A DNA stretch of 64,000 nucleotides from Neobacillus ginsengisoli (GTDB lineage: Bacteria; Bacillota; Bacilli; Bacillales_B; DSM-18226): assembly GCF_030813055.1 (NCBI RefSeq), contig NZ_JAUSTW010000001.1, positions 744,001 through 808,000 on the forward strand, read 5' to 3'. Numbering within the stretch: position 1 is the stretch's first letter; every line of letters starts with the position of its first letter. The position numbers and the translations under genes were made by a program. Below, piece after piece: positions 34,220-43,127 of this stretch. The notes under the pieces were generated by a model. That model ran no database searches and was not told where the DNA came from. It saw nothing but the letters and a program-made list of their open reading frames with translations.

Positions 34220-35608
34220 ATGAAAACAAAATCAGGGTATTTTTATAAAGAATTAAGCGGAGACACGCTTACTCCGATATCAATTTTACAAAAAATCAAT
34301 GGACAGAAAAAATTTCTGTTGGAAAGTTCCCATAAGTATAATGACACGGGGCGATATTCCTTTATCGGATCGGACCCGGCTTTCGAACTGATATCGACCG
34401 GTGATAGTAACAAACTTGTAAATAGAAATGGAGAAACACGAATTTTGAAAGGAAATCCACTGGAAGTAATGAAAAATCTTCTACCTGAAAGGGACTTTTC
34501 AGACCTTCCGTTTCCATTTTTGGCGGGTGCTGTCGGATATGTCGGTTATGATATCGTTCGCCAATTTGAGGATATAGGTGATAGTTTAACCAACAGGTTA
34601 GAGATGCCGGATGTTCATTTAATGTTTTTTGAAGAAATCATCGTGTTTGACCATCTTCAGGAAAAAGTAATCATTTGCGGGATTCCGCTTTTGGAAGAAA
34701 GTGATGAAACAATAATTGAAAAACGAATTCTACAAAGGGTAGATGAGCTTAAGCAGGCGGATTTATATCATGAGGAAGAGACCTTTCAATTTTCGGGGTT
34801 TGAAACAGAAACATCAAAGGAAGAATTTATGCAAAACGTTGAAATCGCCAAAGAACACATTCGTGCAGGTGACATCTTTCAAGTCGTGCTGTCAAGAAGG
34901 ATGAAATCTTTATTTCAGGGCTCCGCCTTATCGCTTTATCGCAAACATCGTTCCAGTAACCCTACACCCTATATGTTCTATATTGAATTTGAAGAATATA
35001 CAGTAGTGGGTTCCTCCCCGGAGAGCTTAATAAAAACGAGGGGAAAACAAGTCATTTCTAATCCGATTGCCGGAACAAAAAGAAGAGGGATTAATAGTGC
35101 TGAAGACCAAATGATTGAAAAAGAATTGTTAACAGATGAAAAAGAACTTGCAGAACATAAGATGCTTGTTGATCTGGGCAGAAATGATCTTGGGCGAGTT
35201 TGCGAATTTGGAACAGTCCATGTGGAAAAGTATATGGAAATTCAAAAATTCAGACATGTGATGCATCTTGTTTCTGAGGTAAGCGGTCAGTTAAAACCTG
35301 AAAATACTTCCTTAGATGCTCTAGCCGCCTGCCTTCCGGCAGGTACGGTATCAGGAGCACCTAAAATAAGGGCAATGGAAATTATCAATACGTTAGAAAA
35401 ATCCAAGCGCGGACTATATTCCGGCGCTGTCGGTTATGTATCAGCCAATGGGAATATGGATTTTGCCCTAGCGATTAGGACGATGATTCTAAAAGAAGGA
35501 ACAGCTTATATCCAAGCCGGAGCAGGAATTGTATTCGATTCAAATCCCGAGGCTGAATACGAGGAAACTGTTAATAAATTAAAAAGCTTTTTGGAGGGTG
35601 AAAAATGA
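34220..35608 (+). CDS. trpE: Anthranilate synthase component I
   Basis: TrpE converts chorismate to anthranilate using ammonia from TrpG, the first step of tryptophan synthesis. The 462-residue protein has the N-terminal LLESS motif, the Trp feedback-binding site (KKFLLESSHKYND). It has the C-terminal chorismate-binding core (GSSPESLIKTRG, PIAGTKRRG, DLGRNDLGRVCEFG, PAGTVSGAPKIRAME). ATG 34220 follows GAAGGAG, 23 bases past the second T-box terminator. It overlaps trpG by four bases. Confidence 0.97.
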   Translation: MKTKSGYFYKELSGDTLTPISILQKINGQKKFLLESSHKYNDTGRYSFIGSDPAFELISTGDSNKLVNRNGETRILKGNPLEVMKNLLPERDFSDLPFPFLAGAVGYVGYDIVRQFEDIGDSLTNRLEMPDVHLMFFEEIIVFDHLQEKVIICGIPLLEESDETIIEKRILQRVDELKQADLYHEEETFQFSGFETETSKEEFMQNVEIAKEHIRAGDIFQVVLSRRMKSLFQGSALSLYRKHRSSNPTPYMFYIEFEEYTVVGSSPESLIKTRGKQVISNPIAGTKRRGINSAEDQMIEKELLTDEKELAEHKMLVDLGRNDLGRVCEFGTVHVEKYMEIQKFRHVMHLVSEVSGQLKPENTSLDALAACLPAGTVSGAPKIRAMEIINTLEKSKRGLYSGAVGYVSANGNMDFALAIRTMILKEGTAYIQAGAGIVFDSNPEAEYEETVNKLKSFLEGEK

Positions 35609-36216
35609 TACTGCTAATCGACAATTATGATTCCTTTACGTTTAATCTATATCAGTATTTAGGGGAGTTGGGGGAAGAAGTAGTTGTGTTTCGAAATAAT
35701 CAGTTGGATATGGAAGATATAAAAAAGTTAAACCCTGCAGCCATAATTCTTTCACCGGGACCCGGTAGACCTGAGGATGCCGGTATCTGTATTGAAGTAA
35801 TTCAAACTTTTTATCAAGAGATTCCAATCTTAGGAATTTGCCTTGGGCACCAGGCGATTGGTTCTGCTTTTGGTGGAATTATAAAACGGGCAGATCAGAT
35901 AAAGCATGGAAAAACATCCTTTATTACTCATAATAGCACAGGGGCCTTTAGATATTTATCGTCACCGCTGGAAGTAATGAGATATCATTCTTTAGTCATT
36001 GAAAAGAATAGTCTTCCGCTGGAACTGGATTGTGTAGCTACTGCAATGGATGATCAGGAAGTGATGGCGATAAAGCATCGTTATTATCCGGTTTACGGTG
36101 TTCAGTTTCATCCCGAATCCATCGGGACTCCTAACGGAAAACAAATTCTTAAAAACTTTTTATTTGATATAAAGGGGGATAAAAATAATGAAGAACTTTT
36201 TGCTCCAGTTAGCTGA
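35605..36216 (+). CDS. trpG: Anthranilate synthase component II (glutamine amidotransferase)
   Basis: TrpG releases ammonia from glutamine for TrpE. The class I amidotransferase triad is visible: Cys79 in LGICLGHQAIG, and His-x-Glu in VQFHPESIG. 203 residues. Unlike B. subtilis, where the shared pabA/trpG subunit is encoded in the folate operon, the gene lies inside the trp operon here. Its 3' end overlaps the trpD start by 29 bases, an unusually long overlap, adding about 9 residues after the normal family end. Confidence 0.95.
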   Translation: MILLIDNYDSFTFNLYQYLGELGEEVVVFRNNQLDMEDIKKLNPAAIILSPGPGRPEDAGICIEVIQTFYQEIPILGICLGHQAIGSAFGGIIKRADQIKHGKTSFITHNSTGAFRYLSSPLEVMRYHSLVIEKNSLPLELDCVATAMDDQEVMAIKHRYYPVYGVQFHPESIGTPNGKQILKNFLFDIKGDKNNEELFAPVS

Positions 36217-37213
36217 AAAGGAATCATTTTCTGAGAAGCAAATGAAGGAGGCCATTAATTTGATTTTGGGAGAAGAGGTGTCGGAATCTGAAATTGCTGC
36301 CTTTTTAATGGGCCTCAAATCTAAAGGGGAAACGGTCGAAGAGATAGTCGGTATTGTAAAAGCACTTAAAGATAATACTTTAACCTTTAACGGGAAATTT
36401 CCGAATGTTCTTGATAATTGCGGCACTGGAGGGGACGGTTCTTCAAGCTTCAATGTTAGCACAACCTCTGCTTTTGTTATTGCCGGTGCCGGGATCACAG
36501 TTGCTAAACATGGTAATCGAAGTATCTCCAGTAAAACGGGTAGTGCAGATGTTCTTGAATATTTAGGAATTAATTTAAATTTATCAGCTGAAAGGACGGA
36601 GGAATTACTTCAGGAAATCGGGGTCGCTTTCCTTTTTGCACCCAATGTTCACCCTAAGTTGAAGAAAGTGACGGCTGTCAGAAGACAATTAAAAATCCCG
36701 ACAATCTTTAATTTTATTGGGCCGCTTACCAACCCAATTGATTTAGACTACCAATTACTAGGCGTTTATCGAAGGGATTTATTGCATGTTTTTGCTGAAG
36801 TTCTTCAAAAACTGGGACGAAAGCGGGCCATAGTATTAAACGGTGCGGGGTTTATGGATGAAGCCTCACTTCAAGGCGAAAATCATCTGACTATTTTAGA
36901 GGCTGATCGGATAACGAATCATTCCTTTTACCCCGAAGAAATCAACCTGCCTCAATATGATAATAGTTGTATCAAGGGCGGCGATTCCAAGGAAAACGCT
37001 GAAATATTAGTGAGTGTTTTAAAAGGAGAAAAAGGTGCTTACCGTGACACCGTTTTACTCAATGCAGGGATCGGAATATTCACTGCGGGTAAGGCACACT
37101 CAATTAGGGACGGGGTAAATGTGGCGAAGGAAATCATAGATTCAGGGGAAGCTTATGAAAAATTACAACGATTAATTGAAAAATCACGGATAGGTCAAAG
37201 GGAGGCGATTTGA
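36188..37213 (+). CDS. trpD: Anthranilate phosphoribosyltransferase
   Basis: TrpD joins anthranilate to phosphoribosyl pyrophosphate. The 341-residue protein shows the PRPP-binding glycine loop DNCGTGGDGSSSFNVST, GNRSISSKTGSADVLE and FLFAPNVHPKLK, all typical. ATG 36188 follows AAGGGGG by about 9 bases. It lies inside the 3' end of trpG, suggesting coupled translation. The stop abuts the trpC start. Confidence 0.96.
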   Translation: MKNFLLQLAEKESFSEKQMKEAINLILGEEVSESEIAAFLMGLKSKGETVEEIVGIVKALKDNTLTFNGKFPNVLDNCGTGGDGSSSFNVSTTSAFVIAGAGITVAKHGNRSISSKTGSADVLEYLGINLNLSAERTEELLQEIGVAFLFAPNVHPKLKKVTAVRRQLKIPTIFNFIGPLTNPIDLDYQLLGVYRRDLLHVFAEVLQKLGRKRAIVLNGAGFMDEASLQGENHLTILEADRITNHSFYPEEINLPQYDNSCIKGGDSKENAEILVSVLKGEKGAYRDTVLLNAGIGIFTAGKAHSIRDGVNVAKEIIDSGEAYEKLQRLIEKSRIGQREAI

Positions 37214-38002
37214 ATGGAAACAATATTAGATAGGATTATCCATCAAAAGAAAAAAGAGTTGATCAGCTTCCGAGAAAGCATCCAAGCTTCACAACCATCA
37301 ACAATACGAAAAAAATCTTTTATTCATCAGTTGCAAATAGCAGAAGAAATTTCGATTATTGCCGAATTTAAACGTGCTTCTCCTTCGAAGGGAATTATTA
37401 ATAATGGAATTGAGCCGACAGTGCAGGCAAAATTATACGAAAATTGCGGTGCTGCAGCTATCTCAGTCCTAACAGACCAAACATTTTTTAAAGGCTCCTT
37501 CTCTGATTTACGTACCATTAGGGAAGTGGTCGACCTCCCGATCCTTTGCAAAGATTTTATCATTGACCGGGTTCAGATCGAACTGGCCTCTATTAATGGG
37601 GCAGACATGATTTTATTAATTGCGGCAGCGTTAGAAGAGGTCAATTTAGCGGAGCTATATCAATATGCGAAAAGTCTCGATTTGGAAGTACTTGTTGAGG
37701 TCCATAACCAAGCGGAATTAGAAAAGGCACTTAAAACTGGTGCAAAGCTAATTGGGGTTAATAATCGCGATTTAAAAACATTTCATGTAAATCTTGGAAT
37801 AACTGAAAAGTTAGCTCCTTTAGTTAAAAATTCAGGCGCCTTTCTAATTAGTGAAAGTGGTATTCACCATCCGGAGGATGTTGATCGAGTAAGAAAGGTG
37901 GGGGCGAATGGGATTTTAGTCGGAGAAGCATTGATGAAAAGCCGGGATGTTAAACAATCCTTTTTAGATTTTCGCTTACCGCTAGTTGGAGGCTTAAAGT
38001 AA
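37214..38002 (+). CDS. trpC: Indole-3-glycerol phosphate synthase
   Basis: TrpC closes the indole ring. The 262-residue (beta/alpha)8 barrel carries AEFKRASPSKG (catalytic Lys and phosphate site), LCKDFIIDRVQI, LVEVHNQAEL, GVNNRDLKTF and LISESGIHHPEDV. It is monofunctional, not fused to TrpF. Start ATG 37214 directly follows the trpD stop; the stop overlaps trpF by one base. Confidence 0.96.
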   Translation: METILDRIIHQKKKELISFRESIQASQPSTIRKKSFIHQLQIAEEISIIAEFKRASPSKGIINNGIEPTVQAKLYENCGAAAISVLTDQTFFKGSFSDLRTIREVVDLPILCKDFIIDRVQIELASINGADMILLIAAALEEVNLAELYQYAKSLDLEVLVEVHNQAELEKALKTGAKLIGVNNRDLKTFHVNLGITEKLAPLVKNSGAFLISESGIHHPEDVDRVRKVGANGILVGEALMKSRDVKQSFLDFRLPLVGGLK

Positions 38003-38628
38003 TGAAGGTTAAAATTTGCGGAATTACGGATGCAGCAACGGCTATTGAAGCTGTAAAATACGGAGCAGATGCAATTGGACTTGTTTTCGCTGAGAGTAAA
38101 AGACGGGTTTCAATTAATCAGGGAAGAGAAATCGTGCGAAGCTTACCAAAAAATGTGCTCAAGGTTGGCGTTTTTGTCAATGAATCAAAAGAGGAAATTG
38201 AGAAAATAGCTTCAAATGTCGGGCTTACCCATATACAGTTACATGGAGATGAACCGGCTACATTTAGCAGATCCCTGTCTTTACCTGTAATAAAGGCATT
38301 GAGCTTGCAAAACAACGAAAGAATGGAAGATGTAATAAATTATCCCTGTGAATATATGTTGCTGGATGGTCCGAAAGGGAAATACAGAGGAGGAAATGGA
38401 ACAACTTTTGATTGGACATCCATAAACTCCGCTAATTTTAAGGGAAAAAAGGTAATCCTTGCTGGAGGATTAACTGTAGAAAATGTAGAAGAGGGAATTC
38501 GATTAATAGGTCCATTTATGGTGGATGTTAGCAGCGGGGTAGAAACTGAAGGAAGAAAGGACCTGAAAAAGATTCAATCGTTTATAGAAAAGGCAAAAGG
38601 CAAACTCATTGGAGGGAAAACGAAATGA
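38002..38628 (+). CDS. trpF: Phosphoribosylanthranilate isomerase
   Basis: TrpF performs the Amadori rearrangement before TrpC. 208 residues; [12 protein letters not shown] at the N terminus holds the catalytic Cys, [18 protein letters not shown] holds the catalytic Asp region, and [14 protein letters not shown] is the closing phosphate-binding block. It overlaps trpC by one base and trpB by four. Confidence 0.96.
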   Translation: MKVKICGITDAATAIEAVKYGADAIGLVFAESKRRVSINQGREIVRSLPKNVLKVGVFVNESKEEIEKIASNVGLTHIQLHGDEPATFSRSLSLPVIKALSLQNNERMEDVINYPCEYMLLDGPKGKYRGGNGTTFDWTSINSANFKGKKVILAGGLTVENVEEGIRLIGPFMVDVSSGVETEGRKDLKKIQSFIEKAKGKLIGGKTK

Positions 38629-39824
38629 ACACTTATACATTACCAAACGAAAAAGGCCACTTCGGTATATTTGGAGGAAGATTTGTACCGGAAACATTAA
38701 TGAAAGCTGTATCTGAACTGCAAGAGGCTTATGACTTGGCAAAGGAAGACGTCGATTTTCAAACTGAGATTCAGAGATTGCTAAAAGAATATGTTGGCAG
38801 ACAGACACCGCTTTATTTTGCAGAGAACCTCACTCGATATGCAGGAGGAGCTAAAATTTATTTAAAAAGAGAAGATCTAAACCATACCGGTGCCCATAAA
38901 ATTAACAATGCCATAGGTCAAGCACTGCTTGCAGTAAGAATGGGAAAAAGAAAAATTGTAGCCGAAACCGGTGCAGGGCAGCATGGTGTAGCTACAGCAA
39001 CCGTCTGTGCATTACTTAATCTCGATTGTATTATATTTATGGGTGAAGAAGATATCAAACGGCAGGCATTGAACGTTTTTCGGATGGAATTGCTTGGTGC
39101 GAAAGTCGTTAGTGTTACCTCAGGCAGTGCAACATTAAAAGATGCGGTTAACGAAGCGTTACGATACTGGGTGGCAAATGTAGATGATACCCACTATCTT
39201 TTGGGTTCTGTCATGGGACCGCATCCGTTTCCTGTAATGGTAAGGGATTTTCAAAGTGTAATTGGTAAGGAAACGAAGGAACAGTACCTTGCAAGAGAAG
39301 GAAAGCTTCCTGAGGCGGTTGTTGCCTGTATAGGAGGAGGAAGCAATGCGATGGGAATGTTTCATGCCTTTATTGAAGATGAAATCGTTAAGCTTTATGG
39401 TGTGGAAGCAGCCGGACAGGGAATAGATACCGATTTCCATGCAGCATCATTAACAAAAGGTACACCTGGTGTTTTACATGGTTCATTAATGTATTTATTG
39501 CAAAATCAGGATGGACAAATTCAGGAGGCTCACTCGATTTCAGCAGGGCTCGATTATCCAGGGGTAGGACCGGAACATAGCTATTTAAAAGACATAGGGC
39601 GAGCAGAATATAACTCTATAACAGATCATGAGGCACTTGAAGCATTTAAGCTTTTATCAAAGCTAGAAGGAATCATACCCGCACTTGAGAGTGCACACGC
39701 GGTAGCCTTCGCAGTTAAACTTGCACCGCAAATGCAGGAGACTGAAAGTATTGTTATTTGTTTGTCGGGCCGCGGTGATAAGGATGTAGATGCAGTTAAA
39801 ACCAGATTAAAAGAGGAGAGATAA
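38625..39824 (+). CDS. trpB: Tryptophan synthase beta chain
   Basis: TrpB condenses indole and serine with pyridoxal phosphate. The 399-residue protein contains Lys92 in [10 protein letters not shown], which forms the Schiff base. It also has [17 protein letters not shown], the phosphate loop [10 protein letters not shown], and [13 protein letters not shown]. Length and motifs are complete. It overlaps trpF by four bases and is separated from trpA by three. Confidence 0.97.
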   Translation: MNTYTLPNEKGHFGIFGGRFVPETLMKAVSELQEAYDLAKEDVDFQTEIQRLLKEYVGRQTPLYFAENLTRYAGGAKIYLKREDLNHTGAHKINNAIGQALLAVRMGKRKIVAETGAGQHGVATATVCALLNLDCIIFMGEEDIKRQALNVFRMELLGAKVVSVTSGSATLKDAVNEALRYWVANVDDTHYLLGSVMGPHPFPVMVRDFQSVIGKETKEQYLAREGKLPEAVVACIGGGSNAMGMFHAFIEDEIVKLYGVEAAGQGIDTDFHAASLTKGTPGVLHGSLMYLLQNQDGQIQEAHSISAGLDYPGVGPEHSYLKDIGRAEYNSITDHEALEAFKLLSKLEGIIPALESAHAVAFAVKLAPQMQETESIVICLSGRGDKDVDAVKTRLKEER

Positions 39825-39827
39825 GAG

Positions 39828-40613
39828 ATGAGCCGAATCGAAAACACATTTTCAAAATTAAAAAAAGAGAATAGGAAGGCATTCGTTCCGTATATAATGG
39901 CAGGAGATGGAGGAGTCGAATGTCTTGTTAACAGGCTAGTCACACTTGAAAAATTCGGTGCGACTGCGATCGAGGTAGGAGTTCCATTTTCTGATCCGGT
40001 TGCAGACGGACCGACGATACAGGCGGCAGGGATTAGAGCCTTGGAGAGAGGTACGACCTTAAAAGGAATTATCGAAGAACTTGTCAAAGCAAGAGAGGTA
40101 GTAACAATTCCGTTACTATTGATGACATACTTAAATCCGATTTACGCCTATGGAATAGAAGCGTTTGTGGAGGATATAAGGAAAGCAGGGGTTGACGGTT
40201 GTATTATTCCCGACTTGCCGATTGAGGAGGAAGATATCATTGTACAACATCTTAATAAAGCAGAGATTGAATTAATCCGACTCGTAACGCTGACAACTCC
40301 TCTGGAACGAATCAAAACGATTTCGCATAAGGGAAAAGGATTTTTATACTTGGTAACGGTAAAGGGAATAACCGGTACTAGAAACCGGTATGACAGTGAC
40401 TTGAATCAATTCTTAAAAAGTGTAAAAGAAATTAGTCCAATTCCTGTTTTAGCAGGTTTCGGAATTTCAAACGCAAATCAAATAAAGGAATTAACGGAGT
40501 TTTGTGATGGGGTCATTGTCGGTAGTAAGATTGTGGATTTATTTGAAAATAATAATCTGGAAGAAATGGAAAAACTTCTATCTGGTTTCCAACAAGAATC
40601 AAAATTGGTATAG
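39828..40613 (+). CDS. trpA: Tryptophan synthase alpha chain
   Basis: TrpA cleaves indole-3-glycerol phosphate to indole, which passes to TrpB. 261 residues; Glu49 in AIEVGVPFSDPVADGPTIQ and the Asp of that block are catalytic. IIPDLPIEEE and GFGISNANQIKE are typical. It is the last gene of the seven-gene operon, followed by a terminator about 115 bases downstream. Confidence 0.96.
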   Translation: MSRIENTFSKLKKENRKAFVPYIMAGDGGVECLVNRLVTLEKFGATAIEVGVPFSDPVADGPTIQAAGIRALERGTTLKGIIEELVKAREVVTIPLLLMTYLNPIYAYGIEAFVEDIRKAGVDGCIIPDLPIEEEDIIVQHLNKAEIELIRLVTLTTPLERIKTISHKGKGFLYLVTVKGITGTRNRYDSDLNQFLKSVKEISPIPVLAGFGISNANQIKELTEFCDGVIVGSKIVDLFENNNLEEMEKLLSGFQQESKLV

Positions 40614-40729
40614 TTAATGGTTTTAGTGTTTTATTGATTGCAGCGTTTAACTATACTATAATTAGTTTATACTATTATAGACATATCTTTATTAATTCAC
40701 CATCGTATACGAAATTTCTCTGTTTATTG

Positions 40730-40763
40730 AAACTTCCAGTATTGGAAGTTTTGTTTATTTTTG
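40730..40763 (+). terminator. Terminator of the trp operon
   Basis: AAACTTCC / GGAAGTTTT stem with a short loop, then TTTATTTTTG. Confidence 0.7.
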
Positions 40764-40818
40764 TAGGATATTTATTTGAAAAAGACCATTTTTTATTATT
40801 GATGAGGAGTATTTAGAT

Positions 40819-41898
40819 ATGAAGGATATTACTATTAAGGAACTTCTAACTTTAAAGCAACCAATTATTATTGATATACGCTCACCCGTCGAGTTTAAAG
40901 ATGGTGCAATTCCCGGGGCAATTAATATCCCTTTATTCTCTGACGAAGAGCGGCAAGAAATAGGAACAATTTATAAACGAGAGGGGCCTGCCAACGCAAA
41001 ATGGAGAGCGATGGAAGTGGTTTCACCTAAAATTCCTTTATTGCTTAAGACATTAAAAGTGGCATCATCGAAGGGGAGTGAATTAATTATCCACTGTTGG
41101 CGCGGCGGAATGCGCAGCAAAGCAGTTGTAACCTTTTTAGAGTTTGCCGGAATCTATGCATCACGTTTAGAGGGCGGGTATAAAGCATATCGCCAATATA
41201 TTCTGGCAGAAATCCCGTCGATGTTCCCTGAAAAAGCTGTCGTGTTGCATGGGCTGACAGGTGTAGGGAAAACTGAAGTATTAAAATACTTGAAGGAAAT
41301 GGGGTATCCCACTCTAGATCTTGAAGAAATGGCAGGCCACCGTGGTTCTATATTCGGAACCATTGGTTTAGAAGATGGTCATAATCAAAAAATGTTTGAT
41401 TCTCTTCTGTTTCAAGGTCTTAAGGAATTACAAGATTCCCCTTATTTTCTAATGGAAGCTGAAAGTAAGCGAATCGGAAAAGCCGTGCAGCCAGAAGAAC
41501 TATTGAATAGAAAAATGCAAGGACTTAACATTCATCTCCATACACCGGTTGAACAAAGAATTAAACATTTAGTCTCCGAATATGTATTACCGTATGAAAA
41601 TGAACCATGGTATTACGAAAAAATCTCTGACGGGATTGAAAAGGTGTTAAGATGGGTAAAAAATGAAGAAATTAAGAAAATGCTGAATGAAACTTTAGTA
41701 GACAGGAATTACAGGGAAATGATTCGAATTCTGCTTGAAAATTATTACGATCCCCGCTACAACTATAAGCGACAGGAATATGAAGGTGGGTTTATTGAAA
41801 TTTTTGCGGACGATCCCAAGACCGCAGCAGAAAAAATCGCCGTTGAATTAAATAATTTAGCTTTTTATCGAGAAAAAGCCTTGGGGAATAAATTCTAA
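40819..41898 (+). CDS. mnmH: tRNA 2-selenouridine/geranyl-2-thiouridine synthase MnmH
   Basis: MnmH (SelU/YbbB) replaces sulfur of 2-thiouridine at the tRNA wobble base with selenium via a geranylated intermediate. The 359-residue protein has an N-terminal rhodanese domain with Cys93 in IHCWRGGMRSK and a P-loop domain (HGLTGVGKTE, about residues 144-153). Both are intact. The reaction needs selenophosphate from SelD, which is not visible in this window. ATG 40819 follows GATGAGGAG. It stands alone after the trp operon. Confidence 0.93.
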   Translation: MKDITIKELLTLKQPIIIDIRSPVEFKDGAIPGAINIPLFSDEERQEIGTIYKREGPANAKWRAMEVVSPKIPLLLKTLKVASSKGSELIIHCWRGGMRSKAVVTFLEFAGIYASRLEGGYKAYRQYILAEIPSMFPEKAVVLHGLTGVGKTEVLKYLKEMGYPTLDLEEMAGHRGSIFGTIGLEDGHNQKMFDSLLFQGLKELQDSPYFLMEAESKRIGKAVQPEELLNRKMQGLNIHLHTPVEQRIKHLVSEYVLPYENEPWYYEKISDGIEKVLRWVKNEEIKKMLNETLVDRNYREMIRILLENYYDPRYNYKRQEYEGGFIEIFADDPKTAAEKIAVELNNLAFYREKALGNKF

Positions 41899-42002
41899 TC
41901 TAATTTTAATGTTATTTTCATTAATCCTTATTTCTCCACCTGTATGATGTTTTTGTATGGATAAATAAAGGGAATGTAACACTAATGGTCGGATTTTTTT
42001 GA

Positions 42003-42106
42003 TTTCGTTTTGCTTAAGCTGTCTCTCACCTGCTGCTAAGACACAGCATAACCAAAACGAAAGTTCCCGCAAAGTCGGCACATGCATTTTCTGCATGTGT
42101 TTTTTC
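42003..42106 (+). ncRNA. Unassigned structured RNA element with terminator
   Basis: In the 386-base gap after mnmH, TTTCGTTTTG (42003-42012) pairs perfectly with CAAAACGAAA (42053-42062) around an inner GCTGT (42018-42022) / ACAGC (42043-42047) stem. After a conserved-looking linker, GTTCCCGCAAAGTCGG, comes a terminator CACATGCA / TGCATGTG followed by T6 (42078-42106). It may be only the mnmH terminator region, or a small RNA or riboswitch-like element. I cannot match it to a known family. Confidence 0.4.
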
Positions 42107-42284
42107 TTTAAATCAATTTGATGTTAAAAATTTACTTTTTAAGGAAATTCTCATTTTCCTTTCATGTTGGCTTTAAGTTTTGGAGCTATGATTAATTTAG
42201 TAGTAGCAGTTTATAAAGTATAAAACATTTCCATTCCAACTAGACAATGCTGATGATTGAAAAAGCAAAAAGGAGGAATGAAAT

Positions 42285-42410
42285 ATGTGGGTACGTTTTT
42301 TAATTGTAGGATTCTTTTCTCTAAGTGCACTTTCGCTTATGTCCTACCAATCAATTGAAATAATTCATGCTGTAATGAATTTTCTTCATGATAAACATCA
42401 GTTAAAATAA
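42285..42410 (+). CDS. Small membrane peptide (41 aa) upstream of the two-component system
   Basis: ATG 42285 lies 8 bases after a perfect AGGAGG. The 41 residues start MWVRFLIVGFFSLSALSLMSY, one transmembrane segment. An amphipathic tail IEIIHAVMNFLHDKHQLK follows. The gene is 39 bases upstream of the response regulator, so it could be cotranscribed and act as a membrane co-factor of the kinase; this is inference. No known family is recognised. Confidence 0.65.
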   Translation: MWVRFLIVGFFSLSALSLMSYQSIEIIHAVMNFLHDKHQLK

Positions 42411-42449
42411 TAATAATATTTTCAAATTTCAAATGCGAGTGTGACATAG

Positions 42450-43127
42450 ATGCCAAAAATATTAATCATTGAAGATGAAAAGAACTTAGCAAGATTTATA
42501 GAACTTGAATTGAAATATGAAGGCTATGAAATTAATGTTTGCTCTGATGGGCGAAGCGGATTACAACTAGCGCTTTCTGAAAATTGGGATGCTATCCTGC
42601 TTGATTTAATGCTGCCTGAATTAAATGGAATGGAAGTGTGCCGAAGGATAAGGCAAACCAATAAAACAATCCCAATCATCATGATTACTGCAAGGGATAG
42701 TGTTTTAGATCGAGTTTCAGGGCTTGATAGCGGGGCGGATGATTATATTATTAAGCCTTTTGCCATTGAAGAATTATTAGCGAGGCTTAGATCATTGCTG
42801 CGCAGGGTTGAGGCCCTTACTGCACATGGAATGACTACCTACACCTTTAAAGATCTTACTGTTGAAGTGGAATCCTGTGTGGTTAAAAAAGGGGAAAAGG
42901 TTATTGGTCTTACGAAGAGGGAATATGACCTGCTACTGATTTTCATGAGCAATATTAACATCGTATTGACAAGAGAAGTACTTTTAAATAAGGTATGGGG
43001 CTACAATACAGGTGTAGAAACAAATGTTGTTGATGTCTATGTCCGGTACTTAAGAAACAAAATTGATGACCAAAATGAAGGAAGCTATATTCAAACTGTA
43101 CGCGGCACAGGATATGTGATGAGATGA
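42450..43127 (+). CDS. OmpR-family response regulator, ArlR-like
   Basis: 225 residues. The receiver domain has EDE near the N terminus, the phosphorylated Asp52 in ILLDLMLP, and Lys in DDYIIKPF. The C-terminal winged helix is of the OmpR/PhoB type (LTKREYDLLLIFM, VWGYNTGVETNVVDVYVRYLRNKI, IQTVRGTGYVMR). Similarity to staphylococcal ArlR and B. subtilis YkoG-type regulators is strong in the VWGYN-ETNVVDVY stretch. The stop overlaps the kinase start by four bases. Target genes are unknown. Confidence 0.9.
   Translation: MPKILIIEDEKNLARFIELELKYEGYEINVCSDGRSGLQLALSENWDAILLDLMLPELNGMEVCRRIRQTNKTIPIIMITARDSVLDRVSGLDSGADDYIIKPFAIEELLARLRSLLRRVEALTAHGMTTYTFKDLTVEVESCVVKKGEKVIGLTKREYDLLLIFMSNINIVLTREVLLNKVWGYNTGVETNVVDVYVRYLRNKIDDQNEGSYIQTVRGTGYVMR

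Noticed and set aside
40634..40816. 60-codon hydrophobic frame after trpA
   Set aside because: It contains the trp operon terminator, lacks a ribosome site and ends inside the mnmH ribosome-binding region.
42040..42080. c-di-GMP-I (GEMM) riboswitch
   Set aside because: Only GAAA and CGCAAAG resemble the core; the obligate AAACC...GG pairing is absent.
41857..42096. 79-codon minus-strand frame across the mnmH 3' end
   Set aside because: It runs through the structured RNA and the terminator stem and has no ribosome site.
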